64,000 nucleotides of DNA from PALSA-612 sp035652235. GTDB lineage: Bacteria; Actinomycetota; Thermoleophilia; Gaiellales; Gaiellaceae. Position numbers and translations under genes: made by a program. This document shows positions 45,565 through 54,575 of the stretch, one piece after another. How positions within the stretch are numbered: the stretch's first letter is position 1; every line of letters begins with the position of its first letter. The DNA lies in the NCBI GenBank assembly GCA_035652235.1, contig DASREE010000032.1, positions 1 to 64,000 of the forward strand. The letters are read 5' to 3'. A model generated the notes under the pieces. It saw only the letters and a list, made by a program, of their open reading frames with translations. It was not told the origin of the DNA and did not search any database.

Positions 45565-46812
45565 GTGCCGAACGATCGCTCCTGCGTCCTGCTCAAGTTC
45601 GGGGAGATCGTCCTGAAGGGGCGGAACCGCGGGCTGTTCTACTCGCAGCTGCGCCGCAACGTCGTGCGCCTGCTCGGCGACCTCGGGCCGCTCGAGCTGC
45701 GGCAGCGCGGCGGGGCGCTGGCCGTGCTCTCGCCGGCGGGCTCGGGCGAGCTCGTCGAGCGCGCGCGCGACGTCCTCGGCATCAGCCTCCTCCATCCCGT
45801 GCTCGTGCTCGAGAAGACGCCCGAGGCCGCCTGCGCCGCCGCCGTGCGCCTCCTCGCGGGGCGCCCCGGCGAGACGTTCGCCGTCCGCGCGCGGCGCCGC
45901 GACAAGGGGTTCCCGCTCGACTCACGCTCGCTCGCCGCCCTCGCCGGGCGCGCCGTGCAGGACGAGCTCCCGCTCGGCGTCGACCTGACGACACCCGACC
46001 TGGAGGTCTTCCTCGAGGTCGACAAGCGGGAGATCTTCGCCTACACGGAGAAGATCCCCGGCCGCGGCGGCCTGCCGGTCGGGGTGTCCGGCCGCGCCCT
46101 CGTCCTTCTCTCGGGCGGCATCGACTCGCCGGTCGCCGCCTACCGGGCCATGAAGCGCGGTCTGCGCTGCGACTTCGTCCACTTCAGCGGCCGGCCGTAC
46201 ACGGGCGCGGAGTCGATCTACAAGGCGTACACGCACGTGGCGCAGCTCGATCGCTTCCAGGGCGGCTCGCGGCTGTTCGTCGTCCCCTTCGGTCGCGTGC
46301 AGCGCCGGCTCGCCGCGGCCGGGGCCGGCCGGCTGCAGGTGCTCGCGCAACGGCGGCTGATGCTGAGAGTCGCCTCCGAGCTCGCGCAGCGCGAGAAGGC
46401 CGGGGCGCTCGTCACCGGCGACTCGCTCGGACAGGTGTCCTCGCAGACGCTGCACAACCTCGCCGTCGTCGAGCAGGCGGCGCGACTGCCGGTGCTGCGC
46501 CCGCTCGTCGCCTGGGACAAGGCGGAGATCGTCCGCGAGGCTGAGCAGATCGGCACCTTCGCCGTCTCCCGCCTTCCCGCCGAGGACTGCTGCACGCTGT
46601 TCGCGAGCCCGCTCGCCGAGACGCGGGCGGCGCCCGACAAGCTAGCGGCGCTGGAGGCACGGCTGGACGCCGAGGAGCAAGTCGCCGAGCTGCTCGCCGG
46701 GACGGAGTGCGTGCGTCCGCGTGTGGACGGCGCCGGGTGGACGGAGGGCGGCGAGCGGGCAGCGTACGCGGCGACTTTACGCTCCTCTTACACAGGGGAT
46801 ATTCAGGCTTGA
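45565..46812 (+). CDS. thiI: tRNA 4-thiouridylation/thiamine sulfurtransferase ThiI
   Basis: ThiI adenylates U8 of tRNA and transfers sulfur. The 415-residue protein has an N-terminal ferredoxin-like/THUMP region, then the PP-loop LLSGGIDSPVAAY, ESIYKAYTHVAQL, LVTGDSLGQVSSQTLHNLAVV and the catalytic-type cysteine in RLPAEDCCTLF. It lacks a C-terminal rhodanese domain, as in many Gram-positives, so sulfur must come from a dedicated cysteine desulfurase. The GTG start follows TAAAGT. The last ~60 bases are noticeably more AT-rich and may contain the next promoter. Confidence 0.94.
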   Translation: MPNDRSCVLLKFGEIVLKGRNRGLFYSQLRRNVVRLLGDLGPLELRQRGGALAVLSPAGSGELVERARDVLGISLLHPVLVLEKTPEAACAAAVRLLAGRPGETFAVRARRRDKGFPLDSRSLAALAGRAVQDELPLGVDLTTPDLEVFLEVDKREIFAYTEKIPGRGGLPVGVSGRALVLLSGGIDSPVAAYRAMKRGLRCDFVHFSGRPYTGAESIYKAYTHVAQLDRFQGGSRLFVVPFGRVQRRLAAAGAGRLQVLAQRRLMLRVASELAQREKAGALVTGDSLGQVSSQTLHNLAVVEQAARLPVLRPLVAWDKAEIVREAEQIGTFAVSRLPAEDCCTLFASPLAETRAAPDKLAALEARLDAEEQVAELLAGTECVRPRVDGAGWTEGGERAAYAATLRSSYTGDIQA

Positions 46813-46838
46813 TCGCCGATACCGACGATAGGGAGGCG

Positions 46839-47582
46839 ATGCGGACGCCCGGACGGCGGCGGCAGGGACGGCCGGCGATCGGCCTGGCAGCCCTTGCCGC
46901 GCTGCTCGCCGCGCTCGCGGCGTCGACGGCCGGCGCCGTCGCGCCGCGCCCGCCGGTGCTCGCCCGGGATCTCGCCAGGTCGTACTTCGGCTCGGCGCTC
47001 GTGCGCGCCGAGGTGGTGTCCGTCATCGGGGGCGTCATGCACGATTTCCGCATCGACGAAGGACGCGTCACCGCCGTGCGGCCCGGGGCGATCGATCTGC
47101 TCGAGCGCGACGGCACGCGCCAGACCGTGCCGGTCGGCCCGGTGCAGCAGCTCACCCCCGGCGTCGGCGGGCTGCTCCAGCTCGGCGAGGTGGTGCGCGG
47201 CGTGCGGGTCGTGACGGTTCGCGACGGCGACCGCCCGGCCGCCGAGGTTCGCCTGGCAGCGGCCGTGCGCGCGCTCGGCCGCGTCCTCTTCGGGGCGACG
47301 CTCGCTCGGGCCGAGGTGATCTCGGTGCGCGGCAGGGTCGTCGACGACGTGCGCATCGACCAGGGCCGCATCCTCCAGACGGGGCCCGCCGGCGTCGTCC
47401 TGCTCGAGCTCGACGGAAGCCGGGTGGCCATCCGCGTCGCGCAGTCGACGGTCGTGACCGGACCCGCCGGGCTCGTCACCTTCGGCGCCAGGGGGCTCCA
47501 GCGCGGCATGACGGTGGTCGCGGTGCGCAGCGACTCGCTCGCCGACGAGATTCGTGTTGTCGGGATCCGGGGGAGAGGGTGA
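46839..47582 (+). CDS. Exported protein with two tandem ~92-residue repeats
   Basis: The ATG after GGGAGGCG gives 247 residues. It begins with a signal-like N-terminus (RTPGRRRQGRPAIGLAALAALLAALAASTAGAVA), followed by two aligned repeats. Each reads FGxxLxRAEVxSVxGxVxxDxRIDxGR, then LLExDGxR, then RGxxVVxVRxxxxxAxExR: FGSALVRAEVVSV in the first, FGATLARAEVISV in the second. The repeat looks like a small all-beta domain. I do not recognise the family. Its stop overlaps a response regulator (GTGA), so it is probably the exported element or sensor partner of that two-component system. Confidence 0.7.
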   Translation: MRTPGRRRQGRPAIGLAALAALLAALAASTAGAVAPRPPVLARDLARSYFGSALVRAEVVSVIGGVMHDFRIDEGRVTAVRPGAIDLLERDGTRQTVPVGPVQQLTPGVGGLLQLGEVVRGVRVVTVRDGDRPAAEVRLAAAVRALGRVLFGATLARAEVISVRGRVVDDVRIDQGRILQTGPAGVVLLELDGSRVAIRVAQSTVVTGPAGLVTFGARGLQRGMTVVAVRSDSLADEIRVVGIRGRG

Positions 47583-48307
47583 GGGTGGGCCTCGACCAGG
47601 CGCTGATCGGCAATCCGCTCGGAACCGGCAGCCGTCCGACCGGGGGCATGGTGCTGCTCGTCGAGGACGAGGAGTCGGTTGGGTCGCTCGTGCGCACCTA
47701 TCTCGACCGCAACGGCTTCCGTGTCTGCTGGGTGCGCACCGGCGAGGAGGCGCTCGTCGAGTTCACGCGCCATCCGATTCGGATCGTCGTGCTCGACATC
47801 GGCCTGCCCGGGATGGACGGCTTCGAGGTCTGCCGACGGCTCCGGGCGCGGTCGGAGGTGCCGATCATCATGCTCACGGCGCGCGACGAGGAGCCCGACC
47901 GGGTCGCCGGCCTCGAGATCGGGGCCGACGACTACGTCCCCAAGCCGTTCTCGCCGCGCGAGCTCCTCGCGCGCGTGAAGGCGATCCTGCGCCGCGCCGA
48001 GCCCGCGCCGCGAGAGAGCGTGCTGCAGCTCGGCGACGTCGTCATCGACGTGGAGGGCCGCGAGACGACGGTCGACGGCCGGCCGGTCGAGCTGACGGCG
48101 AAGGAGTTCGACCTGCTCACCTACTTCGCGGAGAGCCCGGGCGTCGTCCACTCGCGCGACCGTCTGCTCGACCGCGTGTGGGGTATGAGCTACCCGGGGG
48201 GGACGCGGACGGTCGACGTCCACGTCGGCCAGCTGCGCCGGAAGCTCGGACGGCCCGAGCTGATCCGAACCGTGCGCGGCGCCGGGTACAAAGCCGTCTC
48301 CCCGTGA
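47579..48307 (+). CDS. OmpR/PhoB-family response regulator
   Basis: The receiver domain (VLLVEDEESVGSLVRTYLDRNGF) has the phosphoacceptor in VVLDIGLPGMDGFEV, the Thr in MLTARDEEPDRV and the Lys in DDYVPKPFSPREL. A winged helix follows (VELTAKEFDLLTYFAESPGVVHSRDRLLDRVWG to TVDVHVGQLRRKLGRPELIRTVRGAGYKA). The GTG start couples it to the upstream exported-protein gene. An ATG at 47648 would remove a 23-residue tail. The cognate kinase follows with a four-base overlap. Confidence 0.95.
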   Translation: MRVGLDQALIGNPLGTGSRPTGGMVLLVEDEESVGSLVRTYLDRNGFRVCWVRTGEEALVEFTRHPIRIVVLDIGLPGMDGFEVCRRLRARSEVPIIMLTARDEEPDRVAGLEIGADDYVPKPFSPRELLARVKAILRRAEPAPRESVLQLGDVVIDVEGRETTVDGRPVELTAKEFDLLTYFAESPGVVHSRDRLLDRVWGMSYPGGTRTVDVHVGQLRRKLGRPELIRTVRGAGYKAVSP

Positions 48308-49701
48308 GGGCCCGGCGGTTCCTGCCGCTTCGCAAGCTCCTCTTCCTCGCCACGGTCCTGATCGTGATCGCCTCGATCGGGATCGCCTTCGGCGTCGGCG
48401 CGGTCCTGACGCGGAGCGCCGTCGAGAACGCGAACCTCGACGGCCTCGCCCGCCAGGCGCAGCTGATCAAGAACCAGCAGGAGGCCGGCCTGTGCGCGTT
48501 CTGCCGGCTCAAGGACGTGCGGGCGTTCCTCGCCGAGCAGCACGAGCTGATCCGGGTCGTCGACCTCGACCGGAACACGCCGTACCTGACCGACTCGCAG
48601 CGGCTGGAGCTCGCGAGCAAGCCGCTCGTGACGGGCACGGTCGAGGTCGAGGGCAAGCGTTACCTGGTCGCGGCCGGCACGATCAAAGGCGGCCGGCGGC
48701 CGGGGCTCGGGTTCGTGCTCCTGCGCCCGTCCAGCCTGAAGACCGCGGGCTGGGGGCCGTACCTGCGCGCGCTCCTCATCGCCGGGGCGATCGGCGCGGG
48801 GCTGGCCGCCCTCGGCTCGCTGATCATCGCGCGCTGGATCTCCCGGCCCGTCCGCCGCGTGGCCGAGGCGAGCCGGAGCCTGGCCGAGGGGCTGTCGCCC
48901 GAGCCGGTGCCGCTCGAGGGCTCGGCCGAGCTGGCGACGCTCGCCTCGACCTTCAACGCGATGGCGGAGCAGCTGCAGCGCGCACGCGAGGCGGAACGGA
49001 ACTTCCTGCTGTCGGTCAGCCACGAGCTGAAGACACCGCTGGCGGCCATCCGCGGCTACGCGGAGGGCCTCGAGGAAGGGGTGTTCGGCGCCGAGGAGGC
49101 GGCCGCCACGATCCGCGAGGAGGCGCGCCGCCTGGAGCGGCTCGTCCGCGACCTGCTCGACCTCGCGCGCATGAACCGGCGCGAGTTCGTCGTCCACCGC
49201 GAGCCGGTCGACCTGGCGGAGATCGCCCGCGAGGTGGTGCGCCGCTACGAGGCGGACGCGCGGGCGGCGGCCGTCGAGCTCGACGCGGACGCGGCGGGGC
49301 CTGCGCCCGCCCTCGCCGACCCCGACCGGGCGCTCCAGATCGTCTCCAACCTGGTCGAGAACGCGCTCCGCTCGACGCCCGCCGGCGGCTCGGTGCGAGT
49401 CGGCGCCAGCCCGGGGCTGCTGGTCGTGGAGGACACGGGGGTGGGCCTGTCCGCGGACGACCTGCCGCACGCGTTCGAGCGCTTCTACCTGCACGACCGT
49501 AACCCGGACGGCCGCAGCCGCATCGGCTCCGGCCTCGGGCTCGCGATCGTCAAGGAGCTGACCGAGCGCATGGACGGCACCGTCTCGGTGGAGAGCGAGC
49601 TCGGTCGCGGCACCACCTTTCGCGTGCGCCTGCCGACGGGCGGGCCCGGCGGCGGAGCGGCGCAGCCGGCGGCGACTGCGCCGTCGTCGGCGAAGCGGTG
49701 A
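48304..49701 (+). CDS. Sensor histidine kinase
   Basis: This 465-residue kinase has two membrane helices (about 12-35 and 155-180) enclosing an extracytoplasmic domain that carries a CxxC (Cys64, Cys67 in GLCAFCRLKD). A HAMP domain, HisKA with SVSHELKTPLAAIRGYAEG, and a HATPase follow (N box NLVENALRS, G1 EDTGVGLS, G2 GSGLGLAIVKEL). The paired cysteines outside the membrane suggest redox or metal sensing, which is inference. It is coupled to the response regulator upstream and converges with argH ten bases away. Confidence 0.94.
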   Translation: MRARRFLPLRKLLFLATVLIVIASIGIAFGVGAVLTRSAVENANLDGLARQAQLIKNQQEAGLCAFCRLKDVRAFLAEQHELIRVVDLDRNTPYLTDSQRLELASKPLVTGTVEVEGKRYLVAAGTIKGGRRPGLGFVLLRPSSLKTAGWGPYLRALLIAGAIGAGLAALGSLIIARWISRPVRRVAEASRSLAEGLSPEPVPLEGSAELATLASTFNAMAEQLQRAREAERNFLLSVSHELKTPLAAIRGYAEGLEEGVFGAEEAAATIREEARRLERLVRDLLDLARMNRREFVVHREPVDLAEIAREVVRRYEADARAAAVELDADAAGPAPALADPDRALQIVSNLVENALRSTPAGGSVRVGASPGLLVVEDTGVGLSADDLPHAFERFYLHDRNPDGRSRIGSGLGLAIVKELTERMDGTVSVESELGRGTTFRVRLPTGGPGGGAAQPAATAPSSAKR

Positions 49702-49711
49702 GGGCTGTGGT

Positions 49712-50935
49712 CTACACGCCGAGCCGCGCCCGCGCCGCCGCCAGGGCCGACTCGACGCCGCCCGGACCGGGCGCGGGGTGCGGGCAGGCGGCCGGCGGCG
49801 GCACGAAGCTCCCGTCGCGCACGGAGGCGGCGACCCGCTCGTGCGCGTCCCGGAACGGCATGCCCGCGGCGACGAGCGCCTCGGCTGCGTCGGTTGCCCG
49901 GAGCAGGGGGTCGGAGCAGGCCGCGGCCAGCCGCTCGCGGTCGAGCTCGAGGTCGCGGACGAGGACGCCGAGCGCGGCCAGCGTCGCGGCCAGGTCGCGG
50001 CGGGCGGCGAACACGGGCGGCTTGTCCTCCTGCAGGTCGCGGTCGTAGGCGAGCGGCAGCCCCTTCACGACCGCGAGCAGCCCGGCCAGACGGCCGAGCG
50101 CCGTCCCCGCCTTGCCGCGCGCCAGCTCGGCCACGTCCGGGTTCAGCTTGTGCGGCATCATCGACGAGCCGGTGGCCGCGCTCTCCGGCAGGCGGACGAA
50201 GCCGAACTCGCTCGTCGCCCACAGGACGAGCTCCTCTCCGATCCGCGACAGGTGCGACTGGCAGACGGCGCACGCGTACAGGTAGTCGAGCGCGAAGTCC
50301 CGGTCGGAGACGGCGTCGAGCGAGTTGCGCAGCTGGCCGGGGGGCGGGGGCAGCGGCAGCGACGAGCCGGCGAGCGCCCCTGAGCCGAGCGGAGACGGCC
50401 TCGCCTGCTCGGCCGCAAACAGGAAGCGCTCCCGGTCGCGCTCGAGCATCTCGACCCAGGCGAGCAGGTGGTGGCCGACGGTCACCGGCTGCGCCCGCTG
50501 CAGGTGCGTGTAGCCGGGCATGGGGGTGTCTGCCTCCGCCCCGGCCCGCTCGAGCACGACGGCCGAGAAGCGGCGGATCGCCTCGACGGCCTCGGCGCAG
50601 GCATCCTCGACGTAGAGGCGCAAGGCGGCCGCGACCTGGTCGTTGCGCGAGCGGCCGGCGTGGATCTTCCGCCCGACCGCCCCGAGCAGCCGCTCGATCG
50701 TCGAGTGCACGTCCTCGTCGGCGGCCTCGCCGCCGCCGCCCTGCGCGATCGCCGCCAGCAGCTCCCTCGCCTGCGCCAGCTCCTCGTCCGCGAGCAGACC
50801 GGCTGCGTGCAGGCGCTCGGCGTGCAGCAGCGTCGCGCGGCAGTCGTAGGCAAGCAGCTCCGCGTCGTCCGCGCGCAGGAACTCCCAGACGGCGGGGTCG
50901 AGCGGCTTCCCGGTCCGGCCCGACCAGAGCGTCAC
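49712..50935 (-). CDS. argH: Argininosuccinate lyase
   Basis: Final step of arginine synthesis. The 407-residue protein has VHSTIERLLGAVGRKIHAGRSRNDQ, the active-site block TPMPGYTHLQRAQPVTVGHHLLAW and the fumarase-superfamily signature GSSMMPHKLNPDVAEL. It is somewhat shorter than the usual 450-470 residues, mainly at the N-terminus (WSGRTGKPLDPAVWEFLRADD). The GTG overlaps the argG stop by four bases. It ends the leftward arg operon. Confidence 0.95.
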   Translation of the reverse strand: MTLWSGRTGKPLDPAVWEFLRADDAELLAYDCRATLLHAERLHAAGLLADEELAQARELLAAIAQGGGGEAADEDVHSTIERLLGAVGRKIHAGRSRNDQVAAALRLYVEDACAEAVEAIRRFSAVVLERAGAEADTPMPGYTHLQRAQPVTVGHHLLAWVEMLERDRERFLFAAEQARPSPLGSGALAGSSLPLPPPPGQLRNSLDAVSDRDFALDYLYACAVCQSHLSRIGEELVLWATSEFGFVRLPESAATGSSMMPHKLNPDVAELARGKAGTALGRLAGLLAVVKGLPLAYDRDLQEDKPPVFAARRDLAATLAALGVLVRDLELDRERLAAACSDPLLRATDAAEALVAAGMPFRDAHERVAASVRDGSFVPPPAACPHPAPGPGGVESALAAARARLGV

Positions 50936-52275
50936 TCGCCGCGCTCCAGCTCGAGCGGGTCGAGCGGCATCATCGGCTCGAGCCGCCGGAGCCGGCGCTG
51001 CGCGCCGAGCATGCGGCGCGTGTCGGCGATGTCGTTCACCTGCACCTGCAACTGGCCGATCCGGTCGACGGTCGAGAACGTCGAGGCGCTCCGCTCCATC
51101 GACAGGCGCGAGGGGTCGTAGGAGACGGCCTCCCCGCGCGTGTCGAGGATCGTGTAGTCGTCGCCGCGGCGCAGCTCGAGCGTCACCTCGCCGGTGACGA
51201 CGGCGGCGACCCAGCGCTGGAGCGCCTCGCGCAGCATCAGCGCCTGCGGCTCGAACCAGCGCCCCTCGTACAGGAGCCGTCCCAGGCGCCTGCCCTCCGT
51301 GGCATAGCGCTCGAGCGTGTCCTCGTTGTGGATCGCGGTCAGGAGCCGCTCGTAGGCGATGTGCAGGAGCGCCATCCCGGGCGCCTCGTAGATGCCGCGG
51401 CTCTTCGCCTCGATCACGCGGTTTTCGATCTGGTCGGACATGCCGAGCCCGTGGCGGCCGCCGATCTCGTTCGCGCGCTGGACGACCTCGACGGGATCGG
51501 GGATCTCCTCGCCGTTCAGCGCGACCGGGATGCCGTCCGCGAAGCGCACGGTGACGAGCTCGGGCTCGATCCGCACCGACTCGTCCCAGTGCGCCACGCC
51601 CATGATCGGCCGAACGATCTTCATGCTCGTGTCCAGGCGCTCGAGGTCCTTCGCCTCGTGCGTCGAGCCGAGCAGGTTCGCGTCCGTGGAGTAGGCCTTC
51701 TCGGCCGAGCTGCCGTGCGCGAGCCCGCGCGCGTCGAGCCACTCGCTCATCTCACGCCGTCCGCCGAGCTCGGACACGAACTCGTCGTCGAGCCACGGCT
51801 TGTAGATGCGGAGCCCGGGGTTGACGAGCAGCCCGTAGCGGAAGAAGCGCTGGATGTCGTTGCCCTTGTAGGTGGAGCCGTCCCCCCAGATCTCGATGCC
51901 GTGCTCGTGCATCGCGCGGACGAGCAGCGTGCCCGTGACCGCCCGTCCGAGCGGCGTCGTGTTGAAGTACCGCCTCCCGGCCGTCTGGATGTGGAAGGCG
52001 CCGCACTGCAGCGCGGCGATGCCCTCGCGGGCGAGCGCCTGCTTGCCGTCGACGAGGAACGCCTGCTCGGCGCCGTATTGCCTCGCCTTGTCCGGCAGCG
52101 CCGACACGTCCGGCTCGTCGTACTGGCCGAGATCGGCGGTGAAGGCGTAGGGGACGGCGCCGCGCTCGCGCATCCAGGCGACGGCGCAGCACGTGTCGAG
52201 CCCCCCGGAGAAGGCGAGCCCCACGCGCTCGCCCACGGGCAGCGAGTCGAGGATGACGTGGCCGTTCGGCAGCAT
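50932..52275 (-). CDS. argG: Argininosuccinate synthase (long, E. coli type)
   Basis: Joins citrulline and aspartate with ATP. The 447-residue protein has the PP-loop LAFSGGLDTCCAVAWMRERGAVPYAFTADLGQYDEP, AFHIQTAGRRYFNTTPLGRAVTGTLLVRAM and IEIWGDGSTYKGNDIQRFFRYGLL. These are typical of the E. coli-like subfamily and not the ~400-residue type common in Actinobacteria. It shares one base with the argR stop. Confidence 0.96.
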   Translation of the reverse strand: MLPNGHVILDSLPVGERVGLAFSGGLDTCCAVAWMRERGAVPYAFTADLGQYDEPDVSALPDKARQYGAEQAFLVDGKQALAREGIAALQCGAFHIQTAGRRYFNTTPLGRAVTGTLLVRAMHEHGIEIWGDGSTYKGNDIQRFFRYGLLVNPGLRIYKPWLDDEFVSELGGRREMSEWLDARGLAHGSSAEKAYSTDANLLGSTHEAKDLERLDTSMKIVRPIMGVAHWDESVRIEPELVTVRFADGIPVALNGEEIPDPVEVVQRANEIGGRHGLGMSDQIENRVIEAKSRGIYEAPGMALLHIAYERLLTAIHNEDTLERYATEGRRLGRLLYEGRWFEPQALMLREALQRWVAAVVTGEVTLELRRGDDYTILDTRGEAVSYDPSRLSMERSASTFSTVDRIGQLQVQVNDIADTRRMLGAQRRLRRLEPMMPLDPLELERGE

Positions 52276-52733
52276 CAGTCGGTCTCCAGGTGGTGGCGCA
52301 GCAGCTCGGCCAGCTCCGCCCCGCGGACGCCGTCGCGCGGCGCGACGAAGATCGTGTTCTCGCCCGCGACCGTGCCGGCGACCTCGGGGAGCGCCGCATC
52401 GTCGATCGCGTCCGCGAGCGGCGTCGCGTAGCCCCGCGGCGTGTGCACGACGACGAGGTCGTTGGCGGGCGTGATCGAGACGGCCCAGCGGCGGAGCGCC
52501 GCCGTCAGGCCGGACAGCCGGTCGAGATCGGCGGCGCCCGGCAGCGCGTACACGAGCCGGCCGTCGGCGGCCCGCACCTTGACGAGCCCGAGCTGGGCGA
52601 TGTCGCGCGAGACGGTCGTCTGCACGGCGTCGATCCCCACCTCGCGGAGCGCATCCGCCACCTCCGCCTGCGTCGACAGCGCCCGCTCCCGCACGAGCTT
52701 GAGGATCGCTCCCTGCCGCTCGAAGCGCTTCAT
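52275..52733 (-). CDS. argR: Arginine repressor ArgR
   Basis: ArgR is the hexameric arginine-responsive repressor. The 152-residue product has the N-terminal winged helix (AILKLVRERALSTQAEVADALREVGIDAVQTTVSRDIAQLGLVKV) and the C-terminal arginine-binding core (NDLVVVHTPRGYATPLADAIDDAALPEVAGTVAGENTIFVAP). It lies inside the operon it should control, between argD and argG, with short overlaps on both sides. Confidence 0.95.
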   Translation of the reverse strand: MKRFERQGAILKLVRERALSTQAEVADALREVGIDAVQTTVSRDIAQLGLVKVRAADGRLVYALPGAADLDRLSGLTAALRRWAVSITPANDLVVVHTPRGYATPLADAIDDAALPEVAGTVAGENTIFVAPRDGVRGAELAELLRHHLETD

Positions 52734-53884
52734 CGCCCCAGCACCTCGCGCAGGACGGCCAGGCCCTGCTCGAGCTCCTCCGGCCTCACCGTCAGGGGCG
52801 GCGTCAGGCGCACGGTCTCCGCCCCGGCGGTGCAGACGAGCAGGCCGCGCGAGAACGCCGCCTCGACCACTTCTGCTGCGGGGCGGCCGACGTCGAGGGC
52901 GAGCAGCAGCCCGGCCCCGCGCACGTCGGGGAACGCCGCGCGGACGAGCGCCTCCTTGTCGCGGACGCCGGCCAGCAGCTCGTCGTCGATCTGGTCGAGG
53001 ACGGCGCAGGCTGCGGCGCAGGCGACGGGGTTGCCGCCGAACGTGCTCGCGTGGTCGCCGGGCTGGAATGCCCCCGCGCGCTGCTCGCAGACGACGAGGC
53101 AGCCGATCGGCAGCCCGTTCGCGAGCCCCTTGGCGAGCGTCAGCGCGTCCGGCCGCACTCCCGACTGCTCGAAGCAGAAGAAGGTTCCCGTGCGGCCGAC
53201 GCCTGTCTGCACCTCGTCGAAGACGAGCAGCGCCCCGAGCTCGTCCGCCAGCGTCCTCGCCGCCTGCAGGAACTCGGGCGCCGCCGGCCGTACGCCTCCC
53301 TCGCCCTGCACCGGCTCGAGCAGGATCAGGCCGGTGTCCGGCCGCGCCGCGGCGACGAGCGACTCGACGTCGTTCAGCTCGGCGAAGGAGACGCCCGGGA
53401 CGAGCGGCTCGAAGGCCGTGCGCTTCTCCGGCTGGCCGGTGGCGGAGAGCGAGCCGAGCGTGCGCCCGTGGAAGGAGCCGGCGAGCGCGACCATACCCGG
53501 CCGCCCCGTCGCCTTGCGCGCGTACTTGATCGCCGCCTCGACCGCCTCCGCGCCGGAGTTGCAAAAGAACGAGCGGCCGCCGCCGAAGCGGTCGGACAGC
53601 TTTTCGGCCAGCTCGAGCATCGGCTCCGTCCAGTACAGGTTCGACGTGTGCCAGAGGCGCTCGAGCTGCGCGCGCGCGGCTGCGAGCGGAGCCGGGTGGC
53701 AGTGGCCGAGCCCGACGACGGCGATGCCCGCGACGAAGTCGAGGTATCGCTCGCCGCTCGCGGCGACGAGCCAGGAGCCCTCGCCGCGAACGAAGGTCAC
53801 CTCCTGCCGCGCGTACGTCGGCAGCAGCCGCTCCCTGCCACGGAGCAGACTGTTAGGTGGCGCGCTCATGCTGTTCGCTGACAC
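52730..53884 (-). CDS. argD: Acetylornithine aminotransferase
   Basis: PLP-dependent class III aminotransferase of about 384 residues. Signatures: GIAVVGLGHCHPAPL, FFCNSGAEAVEAAIKYARKATGR, FHGRTLGSLSATGQ, LLVFDEVQTGVGRTGTFFCFEQSGV and the PLP lysine in LTLAKGLANGLPIG, then HASTFGGNPVACAAA. GTG at 53884 or ATG at 53869 can start it. The stop overlaps argR directly; no argF intervenes, unlike many actinobacterial clusters. Confidence 0.95.
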   Translation of the reverse strand: MSANSMSAPPNSLLRGRERLLPTYARQEVTFVRGEGSWLVAASGERYLDFVAGIAVVGLGHCHPAPLAAARAQLERLWHTSNLYWTEPMLELAEKLSDRFGGGRSFFCNSGAEAVEAAIKYARKATGRPGMVALAGSFHGRTLGSLSATGQPEKRTAFEPLVPGVSFAELNDVESLVAAARPDTGLILLEPVQGEGGVRPAAPEFLQAARTLADELGALLVFDEVQTGVGRTGTFFCFEQSGVRPDALTLAKGLANGLPIGCLVVCEQRAGAFQPGDHASTFGGNPVACAAACAVLDQIDDELLAGVRDKEALVRAAFPDVRGAGLLLALDVGRPAAEVVEAAFSRGLLVCTAGAETVRLTPPLTVRPEELEQGLAVLREVLGR

Positions 53885-53906
53885 GACGGGGTGGGGCGCA
53901 GCCCGC

Positions 53907-54575
53907 TCATGCGAGCACCGCCGTCTCGCCGATCTCCGCCCGGACGCCGAGCCGCGCAGCCGCCACCGCGGCGCGGAGCTTCGGCACGATGCCGCCCTGG
54001 AGCTCGCCAGCGTCCAGCAGCCCTTCCGCCTCGCGGGCGGCGATGGCGGGGGCGACGGCGCCCTCCAGGATCAGCCCGGGGACGTCGGTCAGGAAGAGGA
54101 TCCGCTCGGCGGCGAGGCCGACGGCGAGCGCAGAGGCCGCCTCGTCGGCGTTGACGTTCAGCGGCCCGGCCGCCAGCGGCGCGACGACGGGGATCGAGCC
54201 GTCCTCGAGCGCCGCCGCGATCGCCGCCGGCCGGCTCGGCAGCGGGTCGCCGACCAGCCCGAGCTCCGGCACCTGCCTCGCGCGCAGCCCGATCTCGTCC
54301 CCGAACAGCGGCAGGGCGCGCGGGCCGAGCGCGGCGCAGAGCGAGGCGTTCACCGCGGCGAAGGCGCGGCGGACGACCGCGAGCCCCTCGGCGGTCGTCA
54401 CGCGGCGGCCGTGCACGAACTCGACGGGGAGCCCGAGCCGCCGCATCTCCTCGGAGATCTGCGGGCCCGCGCCGTGCACGACGACGACGCCCGAGCCGCC
54501 CTCCGCCAGCTCGAGCACCCGCCGCGCGGCCGAGTCGCCGACCGCGCCGCCGACCTTGACGACGAGCAGGCTCAC
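53907..54575 (-). CDS. argB: Acetylglutamate kinase
   Basis: Second step of ornithine synthesis. The 222-residue amino-acid kinase has LLVVKVGGAVGDSAARRVL, VVVVHGAGPQISEEMRRLGLPVEFVHGRRVTTAEGLAVV and PLNVNADEAASALAVGLAAERILFLTDVPGL. It is shorter than most ArgB (260-300 residues) and lacks the N-terminal helix of arginine-inhibitable hexameric enzymes. It may therefore be feedback-insensitive. The GTG overlaps the argJ stop. Confidence 0.94.
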   Translation of the reverse strand: MSLLVVKVGGAVGDSAARRVLELAEGGSGVVVVHGAGPQISEEMRRLGLPVEFVHGRRVTTAEGLAVVRRAFAAVNASLCAALGPRALPLFGDEIGLRARQVPELGLVGDPLPSRPAAIAAALEDGSIPVVAPLAAGPLNVNADEAASALAVGLAAERILFLTDVPGLILEGAVAPAIAAREAEGLLDAGELQGGIVPKLRAAVAAARLGVRAEIGETAVLA

